A DNA stretch of 64,000 bases from Microstegium vimineum (GCA_022036555.1 CM039137.1:2884942-2948941); one strand, 5' to 3'. Counted from the stretch's first letter, positions 12,126 to 25,129 are shown. Numbers and translations: made by a program. The notes: a model not told the origin generated them from the letters alone.

Positions 12126-15100
12126 TCATGTATTTGAATCCTGCCGCAACTTCTGAGCCCGATCTCTCCAGGAACCTTTTTGCATGGCCAGAACCTAAGG
12201 ACATTGTTTCATGAGTGGCTTCGACACACAAAAATAAACAAAATACCAGGAAAACAAACTTGATAATATTACTTTGTCACTGATGAGGGATCTGCTAGGT
12301 TCATCAGCTTCTATATCTTCAACTTTCCCATCTTCATGATTGGTTTGAAGCTCGTCCCCACCAGTTTCAGTATCAACAAATGAAATCGTAGGTACACCAA
12401 ATATAGCCTCATCATGCGCATCTCTGACTTTATCATCATGCTTTGACTAGGATAGGTGAAAAACAAGAATGGGAGAGAGAGAGAGAGAGAGAGAAAACAA
12501 TAATGGTAAGAATAATGTAAAAAGTGCAGAATATATAACTCATTGCTTTTCACTGTGTACCTCCACAGCAGAAAGCCGGAAGCTCTTTCCAATATTTTTC
12601 ACCAGTGAAGCATCATCATTAGCAACTACAGATACAAAATAAAGGTAAATTATGGGATCTGGGTTGCCAAGAAGAATGCATAAATGGCCACAATTTTTTG
12701 TATATATTACTGCACTAAAACCTCACTAAATGTTAAAACCACAAAGCCTATTATCACAGAAATAGGGCAATCATGTGTATCCCATTTTCAACAGTTTGAA
12801 GCAAATCAAGCAGTTGAATATAGCATAGGAAACCACACTACGCAAAGGTTCCAGCAGATTGGTTTATCACTAATAAAGAGCAGAGACCCCGAAATAAATT
12901 ATTCTCCTGCCCAGTAAGCCTGAAAGTTACACAGTGCTGGCATAAACACTGAACTGCTGAACATGAGTCATGAATGGAGATCTTTTGCCGCTGCTCGGTT
13001 GCTCATTTATCATTTCCAAATCTAATTACCAGTTTACACTTCAGAAACTACTACTAATCTTGTAATTCTAAAGATTTTGTATCAATCTTTTAGACAGGAA
13101 GATGAGCCTAGAGCCCAGTAATAATTGTGTTGCCTTGGACTCCAAGTCTTGCACACCAGTAGATTGAGTTGTATTAGGCAAGGATATCAGAAGACAGATC
13201 TATTTTCCCATAAGCCACCCCTATCCGTGCCTACATGTACATGTGTCATGTATTCCTATAATCCATCTAACTACTAATTCTGCATATCATCCAACTGAAT
13301 TTCCGATCCTTCTTTTCCGCTGCCCCTAATTGTGTCGTCTTCCTCTCTGTGACCCCGCGCTTCCCCTGCACCGCGCCGGTTATCCAGATACACGCAAGTC
13401 CACCTTGGTCTATGCTGTATTTCTTGGTGACAGTTTCATCTTATGGTTCTCCAAGTGTCAAGTTCAGGTATCTCGCTCCAGCGCTGAAGCAGAATATCAT
13501 ATGTGACCAAACTCTGTTGCTGAAGCCACTTGATTGTGTCAATTACTGCTTGAGCTCTGAGTCCCCTTTCATCGAGCCACATTGGTTTACTGCCACATAA
13601 GTGTTGTCTACATGTCTTCAAACCCTTTCCAGCATTAGCGCACCAAGCATGTGAAAGGGTTGCATGGAGTGGCTGGCAGCCCGCCAACAATCAGCTGGAG
13701 TTGGAGTTTCTGTAGGTTGAAAAAATTTATTGGTGCGATCATAGTATGTGAATGTGGTGTGATTTGGTCCACAAGCCTTTTGGTTTATTTTCACGTTAGA
13801 ACTCGCCCCACATTTTTTTGGTGTTAGAGAGGCAGATGGGACTAGAGCCCGGTATGCATGGATGTGTTGCCTTGGACTCCCAAGTTTGGCACACCTGTAG
13901 CTGTAGATCGAGTTGTAATAGGCAAGGATATTGGAGGACGGTTCTGTTTCATCCACCCTATCTGTGCCTACATGTACATGTATCATGAACTCCTATAATC
14001 AATCTAGTAATTCTGCATATCAATCGTACGTACACAATCAACATCGCCTCATATCTTGTATTAGTTCTCCAGATGATTCTTCAGAGAATTAAATCATATC
14101 TAGGAAAGTATTTTATGCTCAGTAGGCTATTCTGTCGCTGTACAGTCATTGGACAGTCCTTGCATCAATCTAGACCTCCGTGCTATCACTCTAGCAATCA
14201 AGATCTCAAGCTCTCCAATCCAAACAAAAAGGAAGTTCCTTTTTTCTGCATTGATCGTGAGCCTAAGCTATTCATAAGTCTAGAATGGTTGAACTAATGC
14301 AGTGAGTGGATATAAGAAAACTGAGACTTCTAGATTCACATTTAAATATATACAATATGTAGGGCTATTTTGTTGAGCATAAAAACTGGAAAATAAGAGG
14401 GCAACTACCAAATCAATAACCTCTAAGGTTAATATACCTTAGCTTTTTTGAGGGAATCTGATAGCTTGAATACACAATGTGTTTTAGCAAGAAACATCAT
14501 GAGATGGTCAAAGAAAATGACCTTGGGCATGTAAAATCATTTGTGTATCCTTTACTAGTGCTAAGAAGCGCTCTACAGCCTAGAAATAAAATTGCAAATT
14601 ATAATTCTAGGACCTTCAAAACCAATCATAGGCAGATGTCTAAAATGATAACATGCCAAGTTGAACAATGACTAGATGAATAAGCATCATAAGGAGTAAT
14701 CAAGACTGACATGATGAAGAACCAAACAAATGAAAAGCCATATGAAGCAATAATTAAGACAATGCAGCCATGTCAACACTAACCTTCAACATCATCATTA
14801 TCTTCATCAAGTGGAGCATCCTTATTAAATTGAAATCTTTCCCACCCCACAGTTGCAGTTCCAAGATTGGAATCTTTTGCAGCTGCCAAACATTGAAAAG
14901 GAAAGCAATACAATTTTTTATAACAATGAAAATATCACCAAGAACCATAAAGATTGTAAACCTATCATGGAGCATGATCAACAGAAGAAATTGCAGCCAC
15001 ATGTGCATTTGAATGGCATTATGCTAGTGTACCAAAGAGTAGATTTTGAGTTTTGGTGTTACATCATATAAAGATAGCTACATATCCAAACAAAAAATAC

Positions 15101-16062
15101 ACATAAGCACCGCAGTGCCTATTAGATTTACTATAATCAGTTTCCACTGATCAAGCTAGCATAGCAAATGCATTGACTTATCTACAATCAGTTTCCAACA
15201 TTTCTCTACACTGCAGAATCACATATGCAGTAGAGACATGCTACAATCAAACATTCAAACCATCCTAGATCAGAAGAACTGAAAGAGTGATCACCTGTCT
15301 CTGAAAGCTGAAGCTTCATCTTTGCTTTAACTCTATCAGCTGGAGTCTGCAAGAGAATCAACAGTTCACCATTCCAAAAAAAAAAGGGAACCTAACAAAA
15401 CAATTGTACAGCAGATAGCCAGATACAAATCGACGAAGCAATATGAGAAGGGCACGACCAACCATTTTATCATATCCTTCTATGAGCCGCGAGTAGTCCA
15501 TTTTGCCTCCGTCCCTATCACCGCGACCCTTGGAGCTCTGGTGGCCGTCGTCATGCCGCCGACGCCGATCCCCATGCCGTTCCCACCGGCCTTCTGAGTG
15601 CGAGCTCCTGCCGCTCCGGCGAGAAGGCGATCTCGACCCTCGCGACCTAGAACGCCTACGGGATGACCTGCGGTCCCTCTCTCTAGACCTGGAGCGGCGC
15701 CTGCGCTCCCTCGACCGGGACCTCGACCTCGATCGGCGCCGGCTGGAGCGAGACGGGGACCTGGACCTGGACCTGGAGCGGATCCTGGGACGCGAAAGAG
15801 GCGGTGAACTGGAGCGATGGCGCGGACTGGTTGGAGGCCTGGAATGCGGCGACGGCTGTTTGGCGGGATCAGGGAGTTGGGCGGGGACAGGAGCTGCGCC
15901 GGCGCGAACGAAGCCGGATAGGAAAGAGGAGGCGGTGGACTTGGAAGGGAAGGCGGCGGCATCGGATGAGGAGGAGAAGCCAAGCCCCTGCTTGAAGCGG
16001 CGGGCGCCCTCGCCCTTGCGGTTGAGCTCGTCGTAGTAGGCCGCCGCTTTCGCTTCCTCCAT
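12126..16062 (-). CDS. RS-domain (Arg/Ser-rich) protein, putative splicing-related
   Basis: Exons in transcript order are 16062-15463, 15346-15295, 14882-14784, 12625-12561, 12446-12273 and 12194-12126. Phases agree and give 352 residues. The N-terminus (EEAKAAAYYDELNRKGEGAR) is followed by a Ser/Pro-rich stretch, then an RS domain at about 92-157 (dense RS, SR, RRR and ER). After it come DYSRLIEGYDKM, TPADRVKAKMKLQLSET, an acidic block after GWERFQFNKDAPLDED, and a basic C-terminus (KGSWRDRAQKLRQ). RS domains mediate protein contacts in spliceosomal and nuclear-speckle proteins, so a nuclear, pre-mRNA-related role is inferred; I cannot name the exact family. The 2.2-kb third intron holds a decayed copia element, and the fourth intron holds a GA microsatellite. 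The gene begins 509 bp downstream of the IST1-like stop codon on the same strand. Confidence 0.8.
12473..12494. repeat. (GA)n microsatellite in intron
   Basis: Eleven GA units lie close to the acceptor of the fourth intron of the RS-domain gene. Confidence 0.9.
13087..14035 (+). mobile_element. Decayed Ty1/copia remnant with two LTR-like repeats
   Basis: Bases about 13087-13300 and about 13824-14035 are diverged direct repeats; both contain GTGTTGCCTTGGACTC, then AGGCAAGGATAT and CCTACATGTACATGT. Between them, on the + strand from 13393, the frame reads AVFLGDSFILWFSKCQVQ, then VSRSSAEAEYH, then in another frame VVYMSSNPFQH and RTKHVK. These are the RNase H and C-terminal pol motifs of copia elements, interrupted by stops and frameshifts. 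Most of gag and pol is missing. The element lies in the third intron of the RS-domain gene, antisense to it. Confidence 0.78.
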
Positions 16063-16571
16063 TGCCTTGCCCCGGCCTCCAGGGGCGTTTTCGGTTTCTG
16101 AATACTATTGTTATAAGCAAAAGTGCAGTGTTATGTTATTGATTAATTTATGTTCTAAAATTTACAATTATCGCTACTCTTCCGCTGGTCACTTTCTCGA
16201 AATATTTATATTTTATTAAGTAAATCTAAAAAGTAATATTCTACCAAAAAAAATTGTTATCTAACAACAGTTATGGTTGCATTAGCATAATCCATAATGA
16301 TAAAGCAAATGAACAGTAAATGTGACATTGTTGCATTCCAAACAGACCTGGCCCTTATGATGAAACCACAAACGTTTTTTTTTATTACATTCAAAGGAAG
16401 ACGGGAAACCACGCTCCTCATATGATGTGCTGAGTGCTCACAAAGGGAATACAGTACACGGTAACAAGTTATTCAAAGAAATATATTTCAGTCCGTCCTG
16501 GTGCTGAGTTGGCAGATTAGTAAATCTTGAATTTCCTGACTCGCCTTTGCTGGAACCTGGAACTGGAGGCG

Positions 16572-18201
16572 TCACTGACTTGTAATTTTAACTTTTGCAA
16601 GTTCAGCTGCCGCACGAGCAGCAGCAGATGCACGGGTGGCAGCTGCAATAGCAGCTCGGGCTTTCTCGAGCGCGTCTGATGAACTTGGGCTGGTGGAGGG
16701 CATCCCCTCAGCGGGGGAGTGATGCTCCTTGGTTGCCACATTGCCCTTGGTGGAAACACAAGCTCTTGTACCTCCAGCTGGTGAAGTCGGAGACTCACGA
16801 ACATGATGTTTCTCGTCATCAATGACAGATGAATTCAATGCTGGAGGTTTATCTCTTGAAGCAGAAGCAATTGGTGAGCTCACTGAGCCATCAATGATAG
16901 ATGGCTGGACCTGGTGGACTGAAGATCCTGAGCCGTCCTGCATACCAGCACATCATAAATGAAGTGATTTCTAGATTACTCTCATTTCAAACTTATGTTT
17001 ACAAAATCATTAGGCACCGATTCACAGTAAACAGCCAACAAACCTTCTACATTACCACATTGTTTTTGCAGTTCTCATTGTGTTGTGCACCAACAAAAAA
17101 TCAATCCACGGACATGCTAATTGTGGTAAGGACATAAGATTAGACAAAATCCACAAGTCCAAAAAAGGGGGAGAATTCTATAGTCTATAAACTGGACTAG
17201 AAATATGAGGACACAGAATAGCTCAATACTAGTATTAGATAGAGAAAACAGTATCTTGTGAGCTAATGGTTTCTCAGGATGAACGTAGGTACACTGAATT
17301 CCTTCAACTGGAACATCAAATGGCCAAAGTTAAGCCCAACCACAGAAATATCAAACGTGCAGTTCTTCAAGTATTAGAAAGCAGTAATACAAACACCTGC
17401 TTTGAAGGTGTCACATGAAACACCTTTCATATGCATTCATGTCTAATAATCAGGGAATAAGTAATGAGTTAGCAAATGCTACCAGTAGATCTTCATATTT
17501 CTTGTTCAATTCTGCTTCAGTATTAGATGAATCCCATTCAATATTGTACTCTTGAGCAATAGCTTTCAAGACTTTTAACTTTGATTCACCTGATGGAGCC
17601 TTCACCGAGAGCTTTTCGATTATCTGTATAAAAGATGCACAATATTTCTTTAAGTGCATGTGTAAGAGATCCTCACTTTTGTGAGCAAACAATTCTGAAT
17701 TCTGAAACAGCAAAGGCACATGTTGGAGCTTCCACTTACTGTGCGGTTGACACTGCTGTCGGGGCGCAATTCCATAGCACCAGCAACAAACTCCTTTCCA
17801 TACTTGGTGGTAAACAAATTCCGGAGATGCATTAGCTCAGGCAAGTCTGAACATCTTCCTGATGCAAAGATTATACTAGCAATTGCTTCACGCAGTTCTA
17901 AGGGGCATTCCCTGCTCCATGATAAAACTAATAGGTGTTAATCATATTCTGTTACTACAAAAAAGAAACTTGAGCCATGGCTTAGAAATTGTAATTCGAT
18001 CACAATTCATAAATCAGAACCTACTTTTGGACCTCAACAATAGGGACTCTTGCCAGAACAAATTCACAGAAAAGCTCTACGATCTCGTAGGCAGCCAATA
18101 TATTTTGCTCCCGAATAATGTGCTCCACCTATGATTAATAATGATATTATTAGAAAATGTTAAGAATAAAAAAGGAAAAATCCAAATTACCCGCCCCCAC
18201 C

Positions 18202-18237
<36 letters not shown>

Positions 18238-19360
18238 ATCGGGTACAATGTGTCCTTTTTATTTATCAATCTCCAAGCTTCACGTCACAACAAGATTTGT
18301 CTTCTTGTTTCTCCTCGTACAGGTTGAGTTTTAAATTCAAATTCTATAGTGTGAGAACAAACATCATAACTTATCGTACAGGTTGACCAACTGAAATGGT
18401 TGGGGGAGGGCGTGTAGATTGAACACAGAATTGGTTCAGTAGGTTATCCAGACAATGTTCATATGTGGAGTGAGTAATTTAGTCTTTTTCCAAGAATAAA
18501 ATAGTGAGAACTATGGCAACTTACTCGAATCCTTGCAATAGATTCCTGGCCAGTCTGAAGATATTGAACCATTTCTTTGCGCATATTTATCAGTTGTAAC
18601 TCCCTCCTATTGCGCAGCAGCTTGATCCTCGAAATGACGAGATTTAAACATGTTTTGCTACATAAAGCACATAAAATTAGTTAATTAAAGATCTAAACAA
18701 CATGAAACTTTGTTTCCTCCGAATCACACCATGCGTGTGAATGAATAACACTGTAAGCTTGACATATGTTAACATCAACTGACACTGGGTAAGAACATAG
18801 CAATATAATAATTCCTCATAGCCAATGAGCACTTCCACAACTGAAATAAAGTAAGTCATCAAATGCCATCGGCTGTAGTTGAAGCATTGGAAGCCACAGG
18901 GGTACTTACTAATTTAGTTTTTCCAGCTCAATACTAGTCAATTTTCGTTGGTTCATGGTGGATTCAGATATCTTTACTGAAGCAGCCATCCTTACTACCA
19001 AAAATGAAGCTGCCAATCAATGTTCCATATTTCCATTACCGTGTCCAATTAAGAGCATATAACATCTTCAACAACATATGGAAGTCCTAAAGCAACATGT
19101 CTTTCATCCTAATTCGCATCTTAGGCATACATGAAAATTTCCCCTCAACATCTAACATAGAGCAACAAAGTGGCAATTCGCTTTTCAACGAGGGAAAGGG
19201 GAAAACAAAGGCAGACTCATATCCTTCGGATATCTCATAAGAAAGCGCACTAAAATTTGCGATCTTAGAAAGTTATAAAAACACACCATTTAACCGAAAC
19301 AGGAAATTACCATTTTGTGCCGAAGGTGGAGCGGTTGAAGAGCGAGTTGAGAGACGACAT
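16572..19360 (-). CDS. IST1-like protein (ESCRT-III-associated)
   Basis: Exons in transcript order are 19360-19311, 18657-18525, 18128-18025, 17911-17740, 17623-17483 and 16937-16572; phases agree and give 321 residues. The Ist1 domain fills roughly residues 10-190. Typical plant IST1 motifs are KCKTCLNLVISRIKLLRNRR at the start, TGQESIARIRVEHIIREQ, AAYEIVELFCEFVL, ECPLELREAIASIIFASGRC, SDLPELMHLRNLFTTKYGKE, and ESKLKVLKAIAQEYNIEWD. The C-terminal third is Ser/Pro-rich, then Ala-rich (ALEKARAAIAAATRASAAAR). IST1 binds ESCRT-III subunits and recruits VPS4/LIP5, acting in multivesicular-body sorting; the role here is by family. A GA microsatellite lies in intron 2. The coding sequence looks intact. 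Confidence 0.92.
18204..18236. repeat. (GA)n microsatellite in intron
   Basis: About 16 uninterrupted GA units lie in the second intron of the IST1-like gene, within 80 bp of the acceptor. Confidence 0.92.
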
Positions 19361-19828
19361 CGTCGGAAGCCTCCCCAAGGCTGCCCACAGATGCACCCCC
19401 AGATGTTAACAGCTTGACATATGTAGCGTGCGAAACAAGGGAGTCGTAAGACCTTTAAAGGTCGACCTCATACACTACGGAATTAACCCCGCTGAGACCT
19501 TATGCTCAAGAAAGTTAAGATCGGTCTCGAGCTTACGGGCCGAACTAAGGTTGGTGAAACCACTGCGGCGCTAGACCACGCTCGCTTGCCGGCGGCTGAG
19601 GTGAGAGATCCAGCCCAACTAGCGCACAGATACGAGTATGATGGCCGCCGGCTTCGGGTGGGATCTACTGCAGGCGGGCGTGGTGGTCGACGGCGACGGA
19701 GGGGAAGGAGTCAGAAGGACCGAGTGGCGACGACGGCAAAACAGAACCGATTGAGCTATGGGCCTAGTTGGGCCCGTCGCACAGCCTGCTAGATGGGCAA
19801 CGACTGTAGAGAGCAGTCAGCCAGGTCG
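19361..19828. other. 5' flank of IST1-like gene
   Basis: This GC-moderate DNA must hold the IST1-like promoter on the minus strand. Open frames on the plus strand (from 19502) show no recognisable motif. No clear TATA box was found. Confidence 0.35.
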
Positions 19829-19878
19829 ACTGCAGTGCAGAGGATTTGCTCAAAAAAAAAAACTGCAGTGCAGAGGAT
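19829..19878. repeat. 17-bp direct repeat around an A-tail
   Basis: Bases 19829-19845 and 19862-19878 are identical (ACTGCAGTGCAGAGGAT). Between them lie only 16 bp ending in ten A residues. The arrangement is what an almost wholly 5'-truncated LINE-type insertion would leave. Confidence 0.7.
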
Positions 19879-20339
19879 CTCTCATTCCGCCGGGGGCGAT
19901 TGGAGATGTCAGTGTCACTGGGAGGAGTCGACGAGAAATTTCTTTTTATCTTTTGTCGACGAGAATTGAGGAAAGATGGATTGGCTTTTTTTTACAACAA
20001 ACCTTTTTCATATTGAATTGAGTGAAGCGGTGTGTGTCTAAACTTTTTTTTGTTCTCGTTTGGCTTCGTCAACTCTCAAATGAATATTTTGTTCGTCATC
20101 GTTTCTGCTAAAGATAAATAATTATTGAGTCAGATTTGATAGAATTGGATTTATTCCAAATAGAGAAACAAATAGAATTTCTGGTCTCTCTCATCTCTCT
20201 TCCAATTCAAGGATTTATATAGGTGTTTCCACAATCATCTTTGATATTTGCCATCCTATAATATTTCAATTTCATTCTTCCATGATATGTCTTTCTATAT
20301 GAAAATTAGCTATTTATGATGCACGATGATCCCTATTAA

Positions 20340-20409
20340 GCATTCATGGTTGAATTGGTGAAGCACTTAACTCATAATTAGTAAATTTGCGGATTCAAAT
20401 CCTAGATGT
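20340..20409 (+). pseudogene. Decayed plastid-type tRNA-Ile(CAU) copy
   Basis: The segment follows the plastid trnI-CAU gene from end to end: GCATTCATGGTTGAATTGGT, the anticodon region AACTCATAATTAG, and the T-arm GGATTCAAATCC. Compared with the plastid gene as I remember it, there are several substitutions that would disrupt stem pairing. It is probably a nuclear plastid-DNA fragment rather than a working tRNA. Confidence 0.65.
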
Positions 20410-20478
20410 TTTCATGAGTATCGATATTACATGCGCTTAAAAAAGGTACTTAAGCATAAGAAATATCAAATAGTGTCT

Positions 20479-20700
20479 ACTCCCTCAGTCTCAAAATAAC
20501 ATGCATCTCGTTTCTTGAGTAGTCATTTTTTTAAAATTTAACTAGTTTATCTCTAAATAAGTTTATTATAAAAATATATTTCACAAAAAATAGAATCGTA
20601 TTATTACATCTAATAAACATTAATATTTTTATATATTTAGTTAAATTTAAAAATATTTAACTCCTCGATAAACAAGATAGGCTAAACAAAGGGAATATGT
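20479..20700. mobile_element. Degraded Stowaway MITE
   Basis: The left end ACTCCCTCAGTCTCAAAATA is clear. The right end near 20690 is degraded (AAACAAAGGGAATATG). The interior is AT-rich with weak inverted symmetry. Confidence 0.5.
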
Positions 20701-20754
20701 CACTAGTACAGTCAAGCTAAGTACGTTTTCTATGGCAGCAGCTCATGCTATATA

Positions 20755-20863
20755 CTCTCTTCCTTCTAAATTCTAAATTGTAAGTCGTCTTGATTTTTTG
20801 GTATATTAATTTTGTTATCTATGTAAAATAATTAAAACGACTTATAATTTGAAAAATAGAGAG
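20755..20863. mobile_element. Short Stowaway MITE
   Basis: The ends CTCTCTTCCTTCTAAATT and AATTTGAAAAATAGAGAG are inverted, and both lead to matching inner arms (GTAAGTCGT / ACGACTTA). TA flanks lie on both sides. It is only about 110 bp long. Confidence 0.75.
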
Positions 20864-21210
20864 TATTCTGCTTTTACATAGGTACAGATACATCCTTACG
20901 TTCATTCGACAAAAGCATTTCCAGATAAATACTATGCTATGAACAACCGTTTTACCCATAGAATTGGTAGTGTCCTTGATGGGGGAAAAACCCCCGAATG
21001 GGCATCCCATCTGCTTGGCATATTTTATTAGATTAAAATCTTGGCTTGAGGATTGGACCATGATTGAGAAAAAATACCAAAGAAATTATACAGCGCGGTG
21101 TCCGCAATTAACAAAAAAAAAACACTTAACAACGACAAGATAGCAAGAGATACTAATCTCTCACACCATGGCAAAATTGAAAGCACTAGAGGCCCATAGA
21201 CAAAGGGTAT

Positions 21211-24200
21211 TTAACAGTGTGAATCTAGCCATGAAATGATGTCGTTAATGGCAGTTGAAATCCGTTCATCTGGTTCTCCCTCTAAGATTGAGTGGTAGCT
21301 GCCTTCATAGAGCTTGAGGGTCTTGTCCTCCGTGCTGGCTTTCTCATAAAGGAATTTGCTGACCTGAGGATCAGTTACCATGTCTGCAGCTCCGTGAAGA
21401 ATCAGCAATGGGGAAGAGATCTATATAGCAATATCATAAAAGTGTTTTTGTGTTAGGTAATTCAACGAGAAGGAACGTACATATAAAAAAACAAGAAGAA
21501 ACGCAGTGGTCTCATGACTTGCATCCAGACCATGTTTAAACGATATAAAACAGAAAGATCCAGATCGATGAGAAAAAAGTGCAAGCGATAGTGACCTTCT
21601 CCAACTGTGATTCAATGTCCTTTGTGGCTTTTAAAAGTTCAACTGCTGTTCTTAATCTCATTTGGTCAGAATATGAGATGACATTGTACTCAGCCTGAAA
21701 ATGAAAATGCCAAGATAAATAACTTCAATAAATATTTCAACCAGCAGTGCTGTATTGATTCATTTTCTAGAGGTAACATAAACTATTACTAGAACATCAT
21801 GGCAAACAAGGCAAATTGTGCAAGACTTAGTCTTGCACAAACTAACCTATGCAAGATGTGGCATATTATTAAAATACTGCAGAGAAGAGAGACAAACAAC
21901 AAAATGCACATGGATAATAGGATATACGCTAGATGTTACATTACATTCGTGCAAATCAAGTTGAAGATAATAGTGCAGAAACTGTGCAAGAAACTTACTA
22001 CTTTCCTTTTCCTTGGATCTCTAAATGCCAAATCTCCTATATCTTTCTGCGGAAATAACTTCGCCTCAGGAAGAAGACATGACAATATGCTTAGTGCCTT
22101 CAATACTGGTGCAGGTGGTGTTACATCTTCTGAAATCTTGCCAAAGAGAAGCCAGTCTTATAAAATCACTGAACAAGAATGAGGAGACAAAAATAAATCA
22201 AGTACGTACATCCTTGGGCTTTAAAAACATACAAAAAGACTTCGAAGGGAGATTCCAACACCAGTTACTAGCTATTTTGATAGATAAGTAAAGAAAATCT
22301 AGATAATTTCTTCATGCATTCTTGAGATTAGTTGTCCTACCATGAAGTAAAACTGGAAATATGCTATGATTGCAAGAAAAGATATATTTGTCATGGAATT
22401 AGAAGTTATTAGTAACTATGAAATAAATTGTTTTGCAAACATATCAATAACAAGTTATTTCTTGACCAGCGGCTCCCAAATTTCATCTAGGACTATATTT
22501 CCACCTACTGCAACTGTGAACTACAATCTCCTATTGTGCGCTAGCACAAGTCATGATTGGATAGTTAGTGGACAGTGAAAAATATACACATCTTATACTA
22601 AAACAAACAAAAGGAGGTGATCGTGTGATGACCTAATTTGATGATAATTGGGAGTTTGAGAAATACCTTGCACATAGGTGCGACAAGAAGCACACCGTCC
22701 CATTCTTTTTGTTGCTTCAAGTGCACTTTCAGGGAAACTGCACCTCCCATTGACTGTCCCAAGAGAAAGTGCGGCAGGTCACACACTTCCTTCATGCCTG
22801 AACATTGATAGTCATCATACCATGATGCAAAGACTATATAATTACGAATCTACTCTTATATACAGAAGATAAGCCAAAAAAAAACCTCTTATTCGTGCAT
22901 ACTGTTCAATGACATGGTCCACCATTCCATCAAAGCTTGCAATATAGCCATGGAGACCATATGACATGCCAAAACCGGGATAATCCATAGCATAAACTGC
23001 ATAACCAGCAGCAGCTATCCTCTTAGCAACCCCTGCAATATCAAGCTTGTTAATAATAATTAATAAACATGCAGGCAGAGGAATGATAAATGCAAATCAA
23101 AACATAACAGAACAAGGAATGTCACCTTCAAAAAAGAAAGTGCAGGTATCCCCATATCCATGGCAGAAGAAAAGTGCAGCCTTAGTTGCAGTGCCCTCTC
23201 CTGGCAGCCAGCTCTTCCAGAATATTTCAACGCCCTTTGAATTGGTCTCATAATGCTACAGCAACAAGCAGTATCTATCAATACCCAAAGCAAGAAAAGA
23301 AGCTCTTGAACGTTGAACGTTGGTAAACCCAGATTTTCCACCAGAAAGTTTGCCTGTGCCACTTTATTTCAGCAAGGGAATTACTTGAACGTTGAACAAA
23401 ATGGAATGCAAGGTCAACTGAAAACCCCATCATGCCCGTACCTCTTCCATCTGGATTTCCTTCGGAGCCATCTGCAAAATGAAAAGTAGGACATAAAAAT
23501 GAGAAAAATGGGCCAACTGATATTATATGAACCAGTATTACAAGGATGCAATCATGTTCTCAGAAGAGAAAACTTTGAAAAGTTTCATCTGATTAGCATG
23601 GGCTGGCGTCCGTATTCTATCGCCAAAAAAAAAATCACCTTTTTGTGTCCTGATTAAGATAGACATAGGCGAGGCAATATGACGAGTTGACGACTTCGGT
23701 TATACTGTATAGAATCTATCCGACTCGGAGCAAATTGCACACTGAAGTCTGAAGAATAGGGCTGCTCATTTCTAGTACTCAACTTGTTGGGCATGCAGAG
23801 GATCCTACCAGTTGAGAAAATTCTGCTCGCGCCTAAATGAGGTGGAAATCTCCGCAGTACTAGTGGTAGCGTTCGACTTTTTTCCAATAAGTAATTTTGA
23901 CAACGGAACCTCCGCGATTTGTTTCAAAAAAAAAAAACAACTGAACCTCCGCTCCAGCGTACGAGACCAAATCAAGCTAGGAGGAGCGACCGGCACATCG
24001 AACCTTGAAGAGGCAGTGGTCGAGGGTGGGCAGCACCGGCGCGAAGGCGGCCCGCACCCGACGCCGCGCGGGAGCCCAGTCAAGGCACTGAGCCGCGGCG
24101 GCTCTCAGGTCGTCGCTCGCGCCCTCCAGTGTCCGCTCCCGATGTGCGCCCTTCGCCGCAGCCACCGCGACCACGGCGGCGCGCCCCCGCGGGCGAGGCG

Positions 24201-24258
24201 GCGCCACGACGGCGACGCGCGGGCCCGACCCTGCGATCCGGTGCGAGATCGCCGCCAT
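21211..24258 (-). CDS. Monoacylglycerol-lipase-like alpha/beta hydrolase
   Basis: Exons in transcript order are 24258-24004, 23471-23442, 23255-23126, 23032-22886, 22797-22667, 22136-21999, 21694-21596 and 21420-21211; phases agree and give 379 residues. An ATG four codons upstream (24270) is an alternative start. The N-terminal 85 residues are Arg/Ala-rich and may target a plastid. The hydrolase fold begins at HYETNSKGVEIFWKSWLPGE. It has HGYGDTCTFF (oxyanion region), GQSMGGAV with nucleophile S203, HGAADMVTD with D323 and GSYHS with H353: a complete triad. The plant family includes monoacylglycerol lipases, lysophospholipases and caffeoylshikimate esterase of the lignin pathway, and I cannot choose among these substrates. 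A 5.6-kb hAT transposon sits about 170 bp upstream of the start, so its promoter may be altered. Confidence 0.88.
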
Positions 24259-25129
24259 GTGAGGAGGCATGCGTGATGCGTGCCTGCAGGGCCGGCTTGT
24301 CGATCGGAGCTGTGGCCTGCGCGCACGTGCTGCTGCGCTCTGCTTCAGAGGGAATTTCTCGCGTGGCGTTGCCGGCTTGCCGTGCGCGTGGGCAAGGGCA
24401 AGTGGGCGCTTGTTTACTGTTGTGTGGGAGGCAGTGTTTACGAAACCGAACGGCCGGCCGGTTACCGCGGTTACCGGACTTACTGCCCGGTCCGTTAAGA
24501 GCCCATGCGGCTGATATTTTTGCCGGAGTGGGCGTGGGGGGAGGAGGGAGGGGGGGGCGTCGGCCTCCAGAACCTTATCCGCCTGCGCCCTTCCCCAGTC
24601 CACCCTTGCTCCGCGTGCTCCGCCGCCGCGCGTCGGTAACCGGCCGGTCGCCGGCGGTTACCGAGGGAAGGGGTCGGTAACCGCCCCCGTCGCCAGATCC
24701 ACCGCCCCCGAGAGGTTACCGAGCGGGCGGTTACCGAGCAGGCGAACGGTTACCGTCCGGCAGTTGAAGGTAAGCTTTTTTTTGTTTTTTCATTTCCTTA
24801 CATTTGTAATTGTTTTAGTTGTAGGATTTAGTTAGAACAAGTTCTAGGATGTAGGATTGATGGAGTATAGGATGTAGAAAATATTTATTGTAGGATTTAG
24901 GTAGGATTTGATTTAAGATGTATATAGGAGTTAGGTTTATTTGGTTTAAGATTTAGGATTTACGGTTGGATTTGCTTTAGGATGTATGTAGGATTTAGAA
25001 TTTAGATTTTTTATATAGGATTTAGGATTTAGGTAGGATTTAGGTGTATGTTAGGATTTAGGTTTATTTGCGGTATGATTTGATGTATATGTTCGATTTG
25101 TTTGTGTTGTCCATTTGTGCAGGAAGACA

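Noticed and set aside
15480..16036. Long overlapping ORFs on both strands over the RS-gene first exon
   Set aside because: They are frame shadows of the Arg/Ser-coding exon; the 16062-15463 frame has the gene's motifs and correct splice phase.
18915..18991. Possible alternative exon in the IST1-like gene (a short Met-initiated frame)
   Set aside because: It has no counterpart in IST1 proteins, and joining 19311 to 18657 already gives a perfect conserved sequence and phase.
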